From contig JAJEDE010000023.1 in the NCBI GenBank assembly GCA_022821645.1, positions 1 to 64,000 of the forward strand: a stretch of DNA of 64,000 nt, written 5' to 3'. Made by a program: the position numbers and the translations under genes. Below the pieces are notes generated by a model. The model saw only the letters and a program-made list of their open reading frames with translations. It searched no databases and was not told where the DNA came from. Shown one piece after another: positions 24,232 to 35,165 of the stretch. Source of the stretch: Chloroflexota bacterium. Its GTDB lineage: Bacteria; Chloroflexota; UBA11872. Within the stretch, counting starts at the first letter, position 1; each line of letters opens with the position of its first letter.

Positions 24232-24729
24232 CTACTCCAGCGAAGCCCCCAGGATTTCTTCGGCCTGGGCGGCCCGGAAGTCCAGCAGTTTCTGACGAAG
24301 CCCGGCGTCGCCCAGGGCCAGGATCTCCACGGCCAGCAGGGCGGCGTTGGTGGCGCCGGCGCTGCCGATGGCGAGGGTGGCGACGGGGATACCGCGGGGC
24401 ATCTGGGCCATGGCCAGCAGCGAGTCCAGGCCGTCCAGCGACCAGGCCTGCATGGGGACGCCGAGTACCGGAAGGACCGTGTGCGCGGCCACGACGCCGG
24501 CCAGGTGCGCGGCGCCGCCGGCGGCGGCGATGAGGACGCGCATGCCGCGTTCGTCAGCCGTGCGCGCCCATTCGGCGGTCTCGTCGGGCGTGCGGTGGGC
24601 GGAGAGCACGCGAACCTCGTAGGGCACGCCAAAGTCGCGCAGGGTGGCGGTGGTGCGCTGCATCACGTCCCAGTCAGTCGTGCTGCCCATCACGATGCCG
24701 ACGCGCGGGGTGTCGTTGGAATCCGTCAT
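24232..24729 (-). CDS. purE: 5-(carboxyamino)imidazole ribonucleotide mutase
   Basis: A 165-residue class I PurE. It shows [13 protein letters not shown] at the N-terminus (substrate phosphate binding), the signature V-L-S-A-H-R-T-P-D with the catalytic His, [16 protein letters not shown], and [16 protein letters not shown]. It converts N5-CAIR to CAIR in purine synthesis. AAAGGAG precedes the ATG. The gene is immediately downstream of the isocitrate-dehydrogenase-like gene (15-base gap), suggesting cotranscription. The usual partner purK is not next to it. Confidence 0.93.
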   Translation of the reverse strand: MTDSNDTPRVGIVMGSTTDWDVMQRTTATLRDFGVPYEVRVLSAHRTPDETAEWARTADERGMRVLIAAAGGAAHLAGVVAAHTVLPVLGVPMQAWSLDGLDSLLAMAQMPRGIPVATLAIGSAGATNAALLAVEILALGDAGLRQKLLDFRAAQAEEILGASLE

Positions 24730-24744
24730 GGCCGTCTTTCTCCT

Positions 24745-26187
24745 TTAGGCCTGCGAGTACGCCGGCCTGCCGTCGAAGGTGCAGAGGTTTTCGGTCTTGA
24801 TGAAGTCGAGGCCAGCACCGCCGATGCGGCCGAGGAGGGCGACAATCTCGGCGTGGTCAATGGCCGCGCCGTTGTCGGCCATGAAGCGGGCGCGCCAATG
24901 GTCCACCAGCAGGCCGCCGGCCATGGTCTGCGGCCAGACGATCGCGCCGCGGTTGCTAATCAGCTTCAGGTCGAGACCGTTGCCCGCAATGGCTTGCAGG
25001 CGATTCGCCAGGTCCGCGGCCGTGCCGTCGTTCCAGTCCAGGAAGACATCCACGCCTACGGTTTGCTTGGCGGGCGGCGATTCGCGTTCGCTTGCCTCGA
25101 TCACCGGCATTGGGCCGCCGACGCCAAAGGATGCGGCGCGCAGGGTTCTGGGCATTTCGCCCAGGCGGTCGGCCACGGCCTGGCCGAACTCGCGGGTGCC
25201 GACCTTGGCGGTGCTGTGGGCGTCGCTGTGAATGTCGTAGGTGTGGACGCCGTCCTCCAGGGTCCGCAGCCAGGCGTTCTGGACGCGAGCGGCCACCTCG
25301 GGCTGGCCGATGTGATCCAGCATGAGGACGGCGGCGGTGAGGACGCCGGACGGGTTGGCCAGGTTCTGGCCGGCGCGTCGCGGCGCCGACCCGTGCACGG
25401 CCTCGAACATGGCCGCGCTGTCGCCAATGTTCGCCGCGCCGCCCAGGCCGACCGATCCGGCAATCTGCGCAGCCACGTCGGACAGGATGTCGCCGTAAAG
25501 GTTCGGCAGCACCACCACGTCGAACATCTCGGGTGTGTCGGCCAGCTTGGCGGCGCCGATGTCGACGATCCAGTACTCGTTCTCCAGGTCGGGATAGTCG
25601 GCCGCGACTTCGTCGAAGACCTCGTGGAAGAGGCCGTCCGACAGCTTCATGATGTTGTCCTTGGCGAAGGCGGTGACCTTGTGCCGGTCGTGATGCCGCG
25701 CGTATTCGAAGGCGAAACGAATGACGCGCTCGCAGCCGGGGCGAGTAATCAGCTTGAGCGACTGCATCACGTCGGCCGTTTGCCGGTGTTCGATGCCGGC
25801 GTAAAGGTCTTCTTCGTTCTCGCGAACCAGCACCACGTCCATGTCCGGGTGGTGCTTGGTCTCGACGTAGGGGTGGAAGGTGGCGGCGGGGCGCACGTTG
25901 GCGTAGAGGCCCAGCGCAATGCGGGTGGCCACGTTGAGGCTCTGGTAACCGCGGCCCTGCGGCGTGGTGATGGGCGCCTTCAGGAAGACGCGGGTGCGAT
26001 AGATGGACTCCCAGGCCGCGTCGTCAATGCCGGCCGGGTTGCCGCGCAGGTAGACCTGCTCGCCGATATCGATGGTCTCGATATCAAGCTGCGCGCCCGC
26101 CTTGTCCAGGATTTCCAGGACGATGGGCATGATCTCGGGGCCGATCCCGTCGCCGTGGGCGACGGTGATGGGGGTGGCTTGATTCAT
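24745..26187 (-). CDS. icd: Isocitrate dehydrogenase (NADP-type, with C-terminal extension)
   Basis: A 480-residue decarboxylating dehydrogenase of the isocitrate/isopropylmalate superfamily. It has A-H-G-D-G-I-G-P-E-I at the N-terminus, V-V-L-V-R-E-N-E-E-D-L-Y-A-G-I-E, K-D-N-I-M-K-L-S-D-G-L-F, the metal site in N-L-Y-G-D-I-L-S-D, and the coenzyme region H-G-S-A-P-R-R-A-G. A C-terminal extension of about 140 residues matches the longer Thermus/Rickettsia-type isocitrate dehydrogenases rather than LeuB. It would make 2-oxoglutarate in the TCA cycle. A GGAG box precedes the ATG. Confidence 0.85.
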   Translation of the reverse strand: MNQATPITVAHGDGIGPEIMPIVLEILDKAGAQLDIETIDIGEQVYLRGNPAGIDDAAWESIYRTRVFLKAPITTPQGRGYQSLNVATRIALGLYANVRPAATFHPYVETKHHPDMDVVLVRENEEDLYAGIEHRQTADVMQSLKLITRPGCERVIRFAFEYARHHDRHKVTAFAKDNIMKLSDGLFHEVFDEVAADYPDLENEYWIVDIGAAKLADTPEMFDVVVLPNLYGDILSDVAAQIAGSVGLGGAANIGDSAAMFEAVHGSAPRRAGQNLANPSGVLTAAVLMLDHIGQPEVAARVQNAWLRTLEDGVHTYDIHSDAHSTAKVGTREFGQAVADRLGEMPRTLRAASFGVGGPMPVIEASERESPPAKQTVGVDVFLDWNDGTAADLANRLQAIAGNGLDLKLISNRGAIVWPQTMAGGLLVDHWRARFMADNGAAIDHAEIVALLGRIGGAGLDFIKTENLCTFDGRPAYSQA

Positions 26188-26204
26188 CCAAAAACTCCAG
26201 GCTG

Positions 26205-26229
26205 AGCGCTGACACGGCGCGTCAGCGTT
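26205..26229 (-). terminator. Hairpin between the AAA ATPase and icd genes
   Basis: AGCGCTGAC and GTCAGCGTT (9 bp, one G-T) close a 7-base loop. It lies 24 bases after the ATPase stop on the minus strand; a TTTTT run follows about 10 bases after the stem. It could terminate the ATPase transcript before icd. Confidence 0.5.
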
Positions 26230-26253
26230 GAATCGAACGATGGGGCGGACATG

Positions 26254-27459
26254 TCAGCGGCTACTCCTGAGTCCATTGCGGACGGAGTACGATTGCTGCC
26301 AGAAATACACGTCGTAGGCGGGGTTTGTAAACACGTAGGCGCCCCGTCCACGGTCGGGATCTTGCGCAATTGCGCCTAACGCCCGCATCCGCCTCAGGAA
26401 CGCGTCAACCGACCTGACGCTCTCGGGCGGCAGTCGGTCGATCAGTTCCGATCGTCGGAATCGGCGCGTCAAGGGGCCGGTAGGCAACATTCTGAGGATT
26501 TCGCGGTAGCGCTCGCTTTGCAGCGCTTCCACGATCTGCGGCCGCAGCATCTTGTGTCCGAGTATTTCGGCGGCGCTGATAAGGCCCGCGGTCGCGTCGG
26601 CCAGTTTCACCGGATACTCAGCTGTTGCCCGGTAGACCGCGTCGCCGATTTCATGTGCCACGACCGGAAGCCCGCCGGTCATCTCGGCCATGAACTGCAG
26701 AGCGGCCGGCTCAATAGAGCCGTTGACCGAATTGAAATAGGTGGTAAAGAAACGTTCGCATTCGTCCTGTGTCCATAGGCTTAGGTCGATTACATCGAAG
26801 ACCCTGGCCAGTGAAGGTTGCAGGGAAATCAGACTACGGCGAGTTTCTTCCAGACCAACCAGGAGCAGCGTGACTTTGGTGGGCGTTCGGTGAATGCCGA
26901 TCGCGTCCACCGTGCTCTTGAGCCAGTTCGCAAACTCAGGAAGCTCGGCCAGCGCGTTGATATCGTCGAGCACGACGAAGAGTGAGGGGCGGTCGTCGTC
27001 CAGGCGGGATTGAATCGTGCGCAGAGCTTCGGGGAAAGCGTTGGTTACCTCATCCATCTCAGCCGGGGTGAATTGCAGATTGATCGATACGCCAAAGAGG
27101 CCGACGGATTGAATTCTTGACCCAAAAATATCCAGAATGTTCTGATACCAAGGTCTGTCGGAATTGTCCTTGATGAGCTGTTCGAGCGTTCGCTGGACGA
27201 AGCCATCCAGGGAATCGACGCCCCCGAGCATGACGTGGGACGTGGCGGCGGTCTGGTCGCGCTCCACCAAGTAGCGGGCAAACGAGGCGAGGGATGTCTT
27301 GCCAATCCCGCGGTCGCCGGTGAGGAAGGCGATCTGGAATCTGTTGGCGGCCGAGGCCCGGACGAGTTGAGTGACGCGCTCAATCTGCTGTGAACGGCCA
27401 ACGAACAGTTCAATGTCGGCGGGCTGACCCGGGCGAAACGGCGAGAGATCTGGATCCAA
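26254..27459 (-). CDS. AAA/STAND-type ATPase with C-terminal winged helix
   Basis: A 401-residue protein with the Walker A motif L-T-G-D-R-G-I-G-K-T-S near residue 50 and Walker B S-L-F-V-V-L-D-D-I near 160, followed by sensor-like segments (V-T-L-L-L-V-G-L-E-E-T-R). The C-terminal 110 residues are helical with R-R-F-R-R-S-E-L-I-D-R-L and look like a winged-helix domain, as in archaeal-type AAA or Orc1/Cdc6-like ATPases. Codon use looks less GC-biased than its neighbours. Upstream is a gene-free stretch. Molecular role unknown. Confidence 0.72.
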   Translation of the reverse strand: MDPDLSPFRPGQPADIELFVGRSQQIERVTQLVRASAANRFQIAFLTGDRGIGKTSLASFARYLVERDQTAATSHVMLGGVDSLDGFVQRTLEQLIKDNSDRPWYQNILDIFGSRIQSVGLFGVSINLQFTPAEMDEVTNAFPEALRTIQSRLDDDRPSLFVVLDDINALAELPEFANWLKSTVDAIGIHRTPTKVTLLLVGLEETRRSLISLQPSLARVFDVIDLSLWTQDECERFFTTYFNSVNGSIEPAALQFMAEMTGGLPVVAHEIGDAVYRATAEYPVKLADATAGLISAAEILGHKMLRPQIVEALQSERYREILRMLPTGPLTRRFRRSELIDRLPPESVRSVDAFLRRMRALGAIAQDPDRGRGAYVFTNPAYDVYFWQQSYSVRNGLRSSR

Positions 27460-27802
27460 GTCAGGCGATCTCGGTCATTGGGGATGGCGGCGCGCTCGGG
27501 GCGTCCCACGCCAAGGGACGCGGCAGGGGGCGCGGTCATGATACGCAACCCGGCTGGGGCGCGGGCACCGGCTCCACCGTTGCGGAGGCATGCTGAGTTT
27601 GGCCTGCCCACGCCCGGCTCCGTCATTGCCGGTTGGGAATGCCGGAGAGTCACGCCGGGGTTTCGTAGGTGTCCTGCATCCGTCCGCTACGGCTCCAAAT
27701 CACATCTACTGGGCTGAGTCGCGTCGACGTTCGCCGACGGCTCAGGGTGTGCGCCCGAGTCACTCCCGCACCGAAGAATCCCGGACGACGAATGGATAGA
27801 CG
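27460..27802. other. Intergenic stretch without a recognisable gene
   Basis: Short open frames on both strands do not resemble proteins. A TGATAC sequence near 27539 could be a -10 box for the ATPase gene, read on the minus strand with less fit. I see no tRNA fold, repeat unit or clear terminator. Confidence 0.4.
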
Positions 27803-28021
27803 CTACATCCCGTCGGGGCCGAGTGGATGCTGCCAGCGGAGGCCGGGAAAGCGGCTGAACTGCGCCTCGTCGTCCTGGACTTCGAGCTCCCGCGGCCGGT
27901 CAAGCTCGACGCCGGGATGCGGTCGAACGCCGCGCACGGTCACCAAGCGGAATGGGAGCGGCTCTGGCGGGTCGCGGCGCTTCGATTCGTCATCCGACTT
28001 CTTGGAACCCAAGGCGCTCAC
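27803..28021 (-). CDS. Hypothetical small protein
   Basis: A possible 72-residue protein from a GTG at 28021, which lies just after the stop of the FMN reductase gene. The central part (P-F-R-L-V-T-V-R-G-V-R-P-H-P-G-V-E-L-D-R-P) has a plausible amphipathic composition and the end is rich in Arg, Pro and Gly. No ribosome-binding site is visible and no family is recognised, so it may not be translated. A longer frame (to 28069) would overlap the reductase by 46 bases. Confidence 0.3.
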   Translation of the reverse strand: MSALGSKKSDDESKRRDPPEPLPFRLVTVRGVRPHPGVELDRPRELEVQDDEAQFSRFPGLRWQHPLGPDGM

Positions 28022-28023
28022 GT

Positions 28024-28599
28024 TCAGGCGAAGCGGAGCGTCGGGTCCACGCGGCAGTGGCGAATCCACTCATCAAAGGCCGCCATGAACTCGCGCAGGC
28101 GTTCCAGCAAGTCATCGTCAGTGACGTTGCCGTCGGGGTCTTGCCGCCGGCGCGACCGGACCAGGAGCAACTCGGGGTCGATCATCACGCGCATGCTGTT
28201 GTGCAGGGCGATCTGGCGCATGTGCATCTGGGCGCGCACGGTGCCTGAACGTCCGCCCACGCCCATGATGGCGGCGGGCTTGCCGTCCAGGGTCGAGGGC
28301 CGGCCGCGGGAGGCCCAGTCGAAGGCATTCTTGAGCACGCCGGTGATGGAGTAGTTGTACTCGGGGACGGCGAACAGCAAGCCGTCAGCTTCTCCGATGG
28401 CCTGTTGGAGGGCGGTGACCGGCGCGGGGTTGCCTTGCGCTTCGACATCGGCGTTGAAGAGCGGGATGTCGTGCAGGGGGAAGGTCGTCATCTCCATGTT
28501 TGGCGGGAGCACCGAGGCAGCGGCGCGCAGCAGCCCGCTGTTAAACGAGCCTGCGCGCAGGCTGCCTGAGATTCCCAGGACGTTGATCGGGTCGGCCAC
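28024..28599 (-). CDS. NADPH-dependent FMN reductase family protein
   Basis: A 191-residue flavodoxin-fold protein. It starts with I-N-V-L-G-I-S-G-S-L-R-A-G-S-F-N, the phosphate-binding loop for FMN, and has P-E-Y-N-Y-S-I-T-G-V-L-K-N-A-F-D-W at about residue 77, the isoalloxazine-binding region of ArsH/chromate/azo-reductase-like proteins. AAGGAG precedes the GTG start. It begins a minus-strand block with the next dehydrogenase and may supply reduced flavin or act on quinones. Substrate not determinable. Confidence 0.87.
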   Translation of the reverse strand: MADPINVLGISGSLRAGSFNSGLLRAAASVLPPNMEMTTFPLHDIPLFNADVEAQGNPAPVTALQQAIGEADGLLFAVPEYNYSITGVLKNAFDWASRGRPSTLDGKPAAIMGVGGRSGTVRAQMHMRQIALHNSMRVMIDPELLLVRSRRRQDPDGNVTDDDLLERLREFMAAFDEWIRHCRVDPTLRFA

Positions 28600-28679
28600 C
28601 GGCGGGTCTCCTTAGGGCATGAAGCGTGGGCGCCCTGAGGCTTTGGGCCCAGGGCGCGATGCGGGAAGGAACTGGTGAG

Positions 28680-29573
28680 CTACGACGCCGGCTCCACCGT
28701 CACACCGTGCAGGTCTTCCAGCGGTCGGATGATGGCGGAGGTGTTCTGGCCGCCGTAACCGCGCGCCTGCGCTTCCTTGTAGAGCTCGTTGACGGTGCTG
28801 GTGACGGCCAGGCGGACGCCGGTGAGCTTGCCCAGGTCGGCGGCAAGCTGCTGGTCCTTGGCGTGCAGGTCCAGGGCGAACTTGGGGTCGAAGTCGCGCG
28901 CCAGGACGCTGTCCTTGACCATGCGCTCGTGCCCGGGACTGGCGGCCGTGGCGCTTTGCAGCGTGTCGTACATGGCGGCGGGGTCGATGCCGTACTTGAC
29001 GGCGGCGACATAAGCCTCGGAGATCACGGCGTTGGTGGCGGCGCCGATGAGGTTGTTGCAGAGCTTGACCACGCTGCCGCTGCCGGACGCACCGAAGTGG
29101 CGGATGTTCTCGCCGACGGCGTCGAACACGGGTCCGCCTCGCTCGAAGTCGTCAGCGTCGCCGCCCACCATGATGGCCAGCGTGCCGGCCTCCGCGCCCC
29201 AGACGCCGCCGCTGATGGGCGCGTCCAGGTAGCCGCAGCCCTTCGAGGCCGCGGCGTCGCTGATGCGCTGCGAGGTGTCGGGCCCGTTGGTGCTGAAGTC
29301 GATCCAGAGCTGGCCCTCGCCGGCGCCTTCGATGACGCCGTCGTCGCCGAGGAAGACCTCATCGCACACGGGCGGGATGGGCAGGCAGGCGCAGACGACA
29401 TCCACGCGGCTTGCCAGGTCGGCCGGGGTGCTGGCGGCTTCGCCGCCGGCGGCGACAAAGTCGTCGACCTTGCCGCGGCTGCGGTTATGAACGACGACGT
29501 CAAATCCGGCCGACCGCAGGTTGCGGGCCATCGGGAGGCCCATGGCCCCCAAGCCAATGAATCCGACTTTCAT
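28680..29573 (-). CDS. NAD(P)-dependent beta-hydroxyacid dehydrogenase (3-hydroxyisobutyrate dehydrogenase family)
   Basis: A 297-residue enzyme beginning MKVGFIGLGAMGLPMARNL, the Gly-rich nucleotide motif of the family; N-R-S-R replaces the acidic residue after strand 2, so NADP is likely. The substrate region has D-A-P-I-S-G-G and the catalytic lysine in V-V-K-L-C-N-N. Such enzymes oxidise 3-hydroxyisobutyrate, tartronate-semialdehyde or related acids. The ATG at 29573 is taken as start because it begins the Rossmann strand. It is downstream of an HpcH/HpaI aldolase in the same direction. Confidence 0.9.
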   Translation of the reverse strand: MKVGFIGLGAMGLPMARNLRSAGFDVVVHNRSRGKVDDFVAAGGEAASTPADLASRVDVVCACLPIPPVCDEVFLGDDGVIEGAGEGQLWIDFSTNGPDTSQRISDAAASKGCGYLDAPISGGVWGAEAGTLAIMVGGDADDFERGGPVFDAVGENIRHFGASGSGSVVKLCNNLIGAATNAVISEAYVAAVKYGIDPAAMYDTLQSATAASPGHERMVKDSVLARDFDPKFALDLHAKDQQLAADLGKLTGVRLAVTSTVNELYKEAQARGYGGQNTSAIIRPLEDLHGVTVEPAS

Positions 29574-29640
29574 GGCGTGTGCCTCGTTGTGGTGGTCAGG
29601 TCGCCAGCTTGCCACTGTCGACCGAAAACCGCGCGGTGGG

Positions 29641-30540
29641 TCAGGGCGTGGGCCGGCCGGTGATCTGGCGGCCGATGCGGGCCATCTCCTCGCCGCCGCT
29701 GACGATCCGCGCTCCGACGTTGTGCAGCAGGTGGCGGATGCGCGCTTCGTCGTCCATGTTCGGGTCGGCCCAGCTACAGAGGAAGGCCAGGCCCTCGGCT
29801 TCGCAGGCGGCCTGGATGGTGTTGCGGGCGTGGTCCATCTCCGGGCCGTAGGGCGGATCGTGCCAGTCGGGGTTGCCGTGGGAGACACCCATGTCACCGG
29901 GGCCCCACTCGCTGAAGAACAGGCCGGGGACGGCGGCGATCTCAAAGGCCTGGTGCATACCGTGGCGGTCTTCGATCTTGAGGCCGAGGATCAGTTCGCC
30001 CTCGGGGTTGAGCGGCCAGGGATCGGCTTTGCGGATGTAGTCCATGGGGTCCAGGCCCCAGATTTCGGCGGCGATGCCCTGGCCGCCCATGCCGCGGGTG
30101 CCCTCGCCCAGGCCCTCGCCAACGCCCAGTTTGGCGTGCGGATACCGGACCGCTTCCACGAACGCGCGCACCGCCTCAGGGGTTCGTGCGTGGCAGAGCA
30201 CCAGGCCGTGCACGCCGGCGGCCAGGATGTGCCGGATCTGCCAGTCGTTGGCCTGCACGACGTCTTCGGAGAGGCCGTTGACGGGCAGCGTGCAGAGGAC
30301 GGTGGGCGTGAGGTGGCCGGTGGGGGTGGGACCGGCGTCGCGCAGGCCCTGCATGAAGTCAACGAGACCGCGGGTGTCCAGGCCGTGGTGCTCGAACTCG
30401 ACGAGGATGAAGTCGGCAAACGTTCCGACCATTTCGCGGCCGCGCTCGTAGGTCAGGCGCTCGGACATGCCCGTGTAGTAGAGCGGTTCGCCGGATTCGT
30501 AGAGCTCGATGCAGCGGTTGATGCGGGGCGCGTCAGCCAT
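29641..30540 (-). CDS. HpcH/HpaI aldolase/citrate lyase family protein
   Basis: A 299-residue TIM-barrel aldolase. It has I-L-V-E-F-E-H near residue 50, E-D-R-H-G-M-H-Q-A-F-E near 212 and F-F-S-E-W-G-P-G-D-M-G, the Glu/Asp metal ligands that bind pyruvate or oxaloacetate in class II HpcH/HpaI enzymes, which cleave or make 2-keto-3-deoxy acids. The ATG at 30540 begins the protein and overlaps the upstream nucleoside phosphorylase gene by 8 bases. It is followed by the beta-hydroxyacid dehydrogenase gene, forming a possible sugar-acid route to pyruvate and a semialdehyde. Confidence 0.85.
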   Translation of the reverse strand: MADAPRINRCIELYESGEPLYYTGMSERLTYERGREMVGTFADFILVEFEHHGLDTRGLVDFMQGLRDAGPTPTGHLTPTVLCTLPVNGLSEDVVQANDWQIRHILAAGVHGLVLCHARTPEAVRAFVEAVRYPHAKLGVGEGLGEGTRGMGGQGIAAEIWGLDPMDYIRKADPWPLNPEGELILGLKIEDRHGMHQAFEIAAVPGLFFSEWGPGDMGVSHGNPDWHDPPYGPEMDHARNTIQAACEAEGLAFLCSWADPNMDDEARIRHLLHNVGARIVSGGEEMARIGRQITGRPTP

Positions 30541-31342
30541 CGGTCGTGTCCTTCCCGGCAAGCAGCGCGCGAGCGGCGCGTACCACGATGCCCGCCATGT
30601 CCGCACAGTTTGCCCGGTATTCGTCGGTGCCGAAGATGTTGGGCCAGTCGCGGCGGTAGACGAGGTCGCTGACGGTGAGGATCAGGCCGAGGTCGGCGCC
30701 GCGGAACTCCGCGACAATCATCAGGGCTGAGGCTTCCATGTCGACGCTGAGGACGCCTTGTTCGCCGTAGCGCTGGACCTTGCCGGCGGACTCGCGGTAG
30801 GGGGCGTCAGTGCTCCAGACGCAGCCGGGGTGGGATGCGCGGCCGCTGTTCCTGGCGGCTTCGATCAGCGCGCGTGAAGCCTGCCCGTCGGCACGGGCCG
30901 GGTGGTCCGGCGGTCGGTAGTGATACGACGTGCCTTCTTCGCGCAGGCCGCTGGTGGCGATGACGTAGTCGCCGACGTCGATCCCCGGCTTCAGAGCGCC
31001 GGTGGCGCCGGCGATCAGGAAGGTTCGGGCGCCGAGGCCGATCAGTTCTTCCAACAACGTCGTGGCGTGAGCGGCGCCGACGGGTACGTTCGCCACGCCC
31101 ACCCGGTGACCGTTCAGGTTGCCGATGCGCAGGTTCGGTTTCAGGTCGGAATCGACAGCCCCGGTGGCCTCTGCGATTGGGTCAGTCATGGGGTCAATGA
31201 AGCCGCCCATCACCAGCGCGGGGCATTGGGCCTGGGCGTCGCCTCCGCCGCGACCGGCGAGCTCGCGCATGTGCCACTCCGGGTCGATCACCGGCGTCGC
31301 GTCGCCGTAGTGGTTCAGCCAGTCGGATGGTGACCCGGTCAT
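30533..31342 (-). CDS. Nucleoside phosphorylase, copy A
   Basis: A 269-residue phosphorylase. F-L-I-A-G-A-T-G-A-L-K-P-G-I-D-V-G-D-Y-V near residue 110 and the V-L-S-V-D-M-E-A-S-A-L motif near 200 match the uridine/purine-nucleoside phosphorylase (PNP/UDP) superfamily; the Glu of M-E-A contacts ribose. It would split a nucleoside into base and pentose-1-phosphate. A closely related gene lies directly upstream. The copies differ mainly in the N-terminal and middle sections. Confidence 0.83.
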   Translation of the reverse strand: MTGSPSDWLNHYGDATPVIDPEWHMRELAGRGGGDAQAQCPALVMGGFIDPMTDPIAEATGAVDSDLKPNLRIGNLNGHRVGVANVPVGAAHATTLLEELIGLGARTFLIAGATGALKPGIDVGDYVIATSGLREEGTSYHYRPPDHPARADGQASRALIEAARNSGRASHPGCVWSTDAPYRESAGKVQRYGEQGVLSVDMEASALMIVAEFRGADLGLILTVSDLVYRRDWPNIFGTDEYRANCADMAGIVVRAARALLAGKDTTDG

Positions 31343-31355
31343 CAGGTGATTCGGG

Positions 31356-32222
31356 TTAGCCGGTCCCGGCCAGCAGGGCGCGGGCGGCGCGGACGATGAC
31401 GTTGGCCATGTCGGCGCAGTTTGCCCGGTATTCGTCGGTGCCGAAGATGTTGGGCCAGTCGGGGCGGTAGACGAGGTCGCTGACGGTGAGGATCAGGCCC
31501 AGGTCAGCGCCGCGGAACTCGGAGACGATCATCAGGGCGGAGGCTTCCATGTCGACGCTGAGGACGCCGTCCTGGGCGTAGCGTTGGACCTTGCCGGTGA
31601 ACTCGCGGTACGGAGCGTCGGTGCTCCAGACGCGGCCGGTGTGGGACTCATGCTCACTGGACCTGGCTGCGTCGATTAGAGCGCGGGCGGCCGGGCCGTC
31701 GGCGCGGGCTGGGTGGTCGGGTGGCCGGTAGTGATAGGAGGCGCCTTCTTCGCGCAGGCCGCTGGTGGCGATCACATAGTCGCCGACTTCGATCCCCGGC
31801 TTCAGGGCGCCGGTGGCCCCGGCGATCAGGAAAGTTCGCGCGCCGAGGGCCATGAGCTCTTCGAGGGTCATGACCGAACGCGCGCCGCCGACGGGAATGC
31901 GAGTTACGCCGATCGGATGGCCGTCCAGCTCGCCAATGCGTAAGCCGGGGCGCAGGGAATCGGCTTCAACGGCAGCGCCTCGCGAACGATCGATGGTCTT
32001 GGGGCCTTGCAAGCCAAGGCGAACGTCGGATTCGGTGGCGCCGACGGCCTCGGCCAGGGGCTCGACCATGAGGTTGATGAACCCGCCGATGACGAGCGGC
32101 GGGCAATTCTCGTTGGGATCGCGGCCGCGGCGCTCGGCGTACTCGCGGACGTGGGATTCCGGGTCAATTACGGGCGTGGCGTCGCCGTGCGCGTTGAGCC
32201 AGTCGGGTGGAGACGAGGGCAT
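31356..32222 (-). CDS. Nucleoside phosphorylase, copy B (tandem paralog)
   Basis: A 288-residue protein, about 19 residues longer than its neighbour and closely similar to it over most of its length (F-L-I-A-G-A-T-G-A-L-K-P-G-I-E-V-G-D-Y-V, V-L-S-V-D-M-E-A-S-A-L, N-I-F-G-T-D-E-Y-R-A-N-C-A-D). The extra segment lies after E-A-V-G-A-T-E-S-D, near residue 65. Both copies keep the active-site segments, so they may have different base preferences. It is the first gene of the run with the aldolase and dehydrogenase. Confidence 0.83.
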   Translation of the reverse strand: MPSSPPDWLNAHGDATPVIDPESHVREYAERRGRDPNENCPPLVIGGFINLMVEPLAEAVGATESDVRLGLQGPKTIDRSRGAAVEADSLRPGLRIGELDGHPIGVTRIPVGGARSVMTLEELMALGARTFLIAGATGALKPGIEVGDYVIATSGLREEGASYHYRPPDHPARADGPAARALIDAARSSEHESHTGRVWSTDAPYREFTGKVQRYAQDGVLSVDMEASALMIVSEFRGADLGLILTVSDLVYRPDWPNIFGTDEYRANCADMANVIVRAARALLAGTG

Positions 32223-32280
32223 GGGAGTGGCGCGCCGGGGGTCTGGCCTGGCCAGACCCCCAAGAGCGCCTACCTGGCGA

Positions 32281-34449
<2,169 letters not shown>

Positions 34450-34623
34450 TCACGGTATTTCTTCAGCATTCTAATCGCGGCGAAGCTGTCGAGTTTCCGT
34501 GCGCGAACACGTACGGGCGAGGCCCTCCGATCGGTGCTGTGCAAGGCGTCATCTGGCAGCGTTGTTTCCCTTGTACCCGGTGTCGGTGGGGACCGGCGGT
34601 TCAAGCAGGTAAGCCGCCAGGCT

Positions 34624-34764
34624 TCAGCCTGCGCAGGTGCTGGTGATCGCGGCGAAGAACAAGACGCCAAGGAGCAACGCCGCCGTTCCCAGGAGCAACC
34701 AGCCGCAGCCCTTGCCGTTTCCTGTCCGGCTGACTTCTCGCAGGGTTTTCGGACCCAAAGCCAT
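34624..34764 (-). CDS. 46-residue single-pass membrane peptide
   Basis: From the ATG at 34764 the frame reads a basic N-terminus (MALGPKTLREVSRTGNGK), a clear transmembrane stretch W-L-L-L-G-T-A-A-L-L-L-G-V-L-F-F-A-A-I and a short tail ending C-A-G. A strong GAGGAGG ribosome-binding site lies 7 bases upstream. It is in the same direction as katG, 220 bases upstream of it. Size, good translation signal and the hydrophobic core support a real small protein of unknown role. Confidence 0.6.
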   Translation of the reverse strand: MALGPKTLREVSRTGNGKGCGWLLLGTAALLLGVLFFAAITSTCAG

Positions 34765-35165
34765 GAGCGGTCCTCCTCAGTTCGGGTGGCAGCGGGTGCC
34801 CAAACGGAGCCTGACACAGCTCGGAGTACGAATCACGGAGATCATGGTGGTCCTCAGAGCGGTCAAACTGAAGAAGCTACGCCGAGACGCCGGATGCGCA
34901 GATCGACCCAGCGAAGCCGTAGCGACGGACGGGGCAGGCACGACAAGCGACGACACAGAGGTCGTCCCATACCGACTCCGTGGGTTTACCTACTGAACGG
35001 GTCAGCCAACTGATTTACGGTCCGAATGGTGCGCGTCGTGTCGACCACCTGCCGAGCGTTGACTCAATAGGATGGGCGTTTCCGCGCGGAACAGCGCGCA
35101 TGCGCAAGCCGGTCGCACGGGCCGCATAGGACCTGGCCGTGAGGTCGCGGAATAGGAGCATTGGG
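34765..35165. other. 400-base intergenic region between divergent genes
   Basis: It separates the minus-strand membrane peptide and katG from the plus-strand VOC gene. Short frames on both strands do not resemble proteins. I find no tRNA fold, repeat unit or clear promoter, though regulatory sites for both directions would have to lie here. Confidence 0.4.

Noticed and set aside
24481..26205. A 574-codon open frame on the plus strand
   Set aside because: Antisense to purE and icd, which carry their full catalytic motifs.
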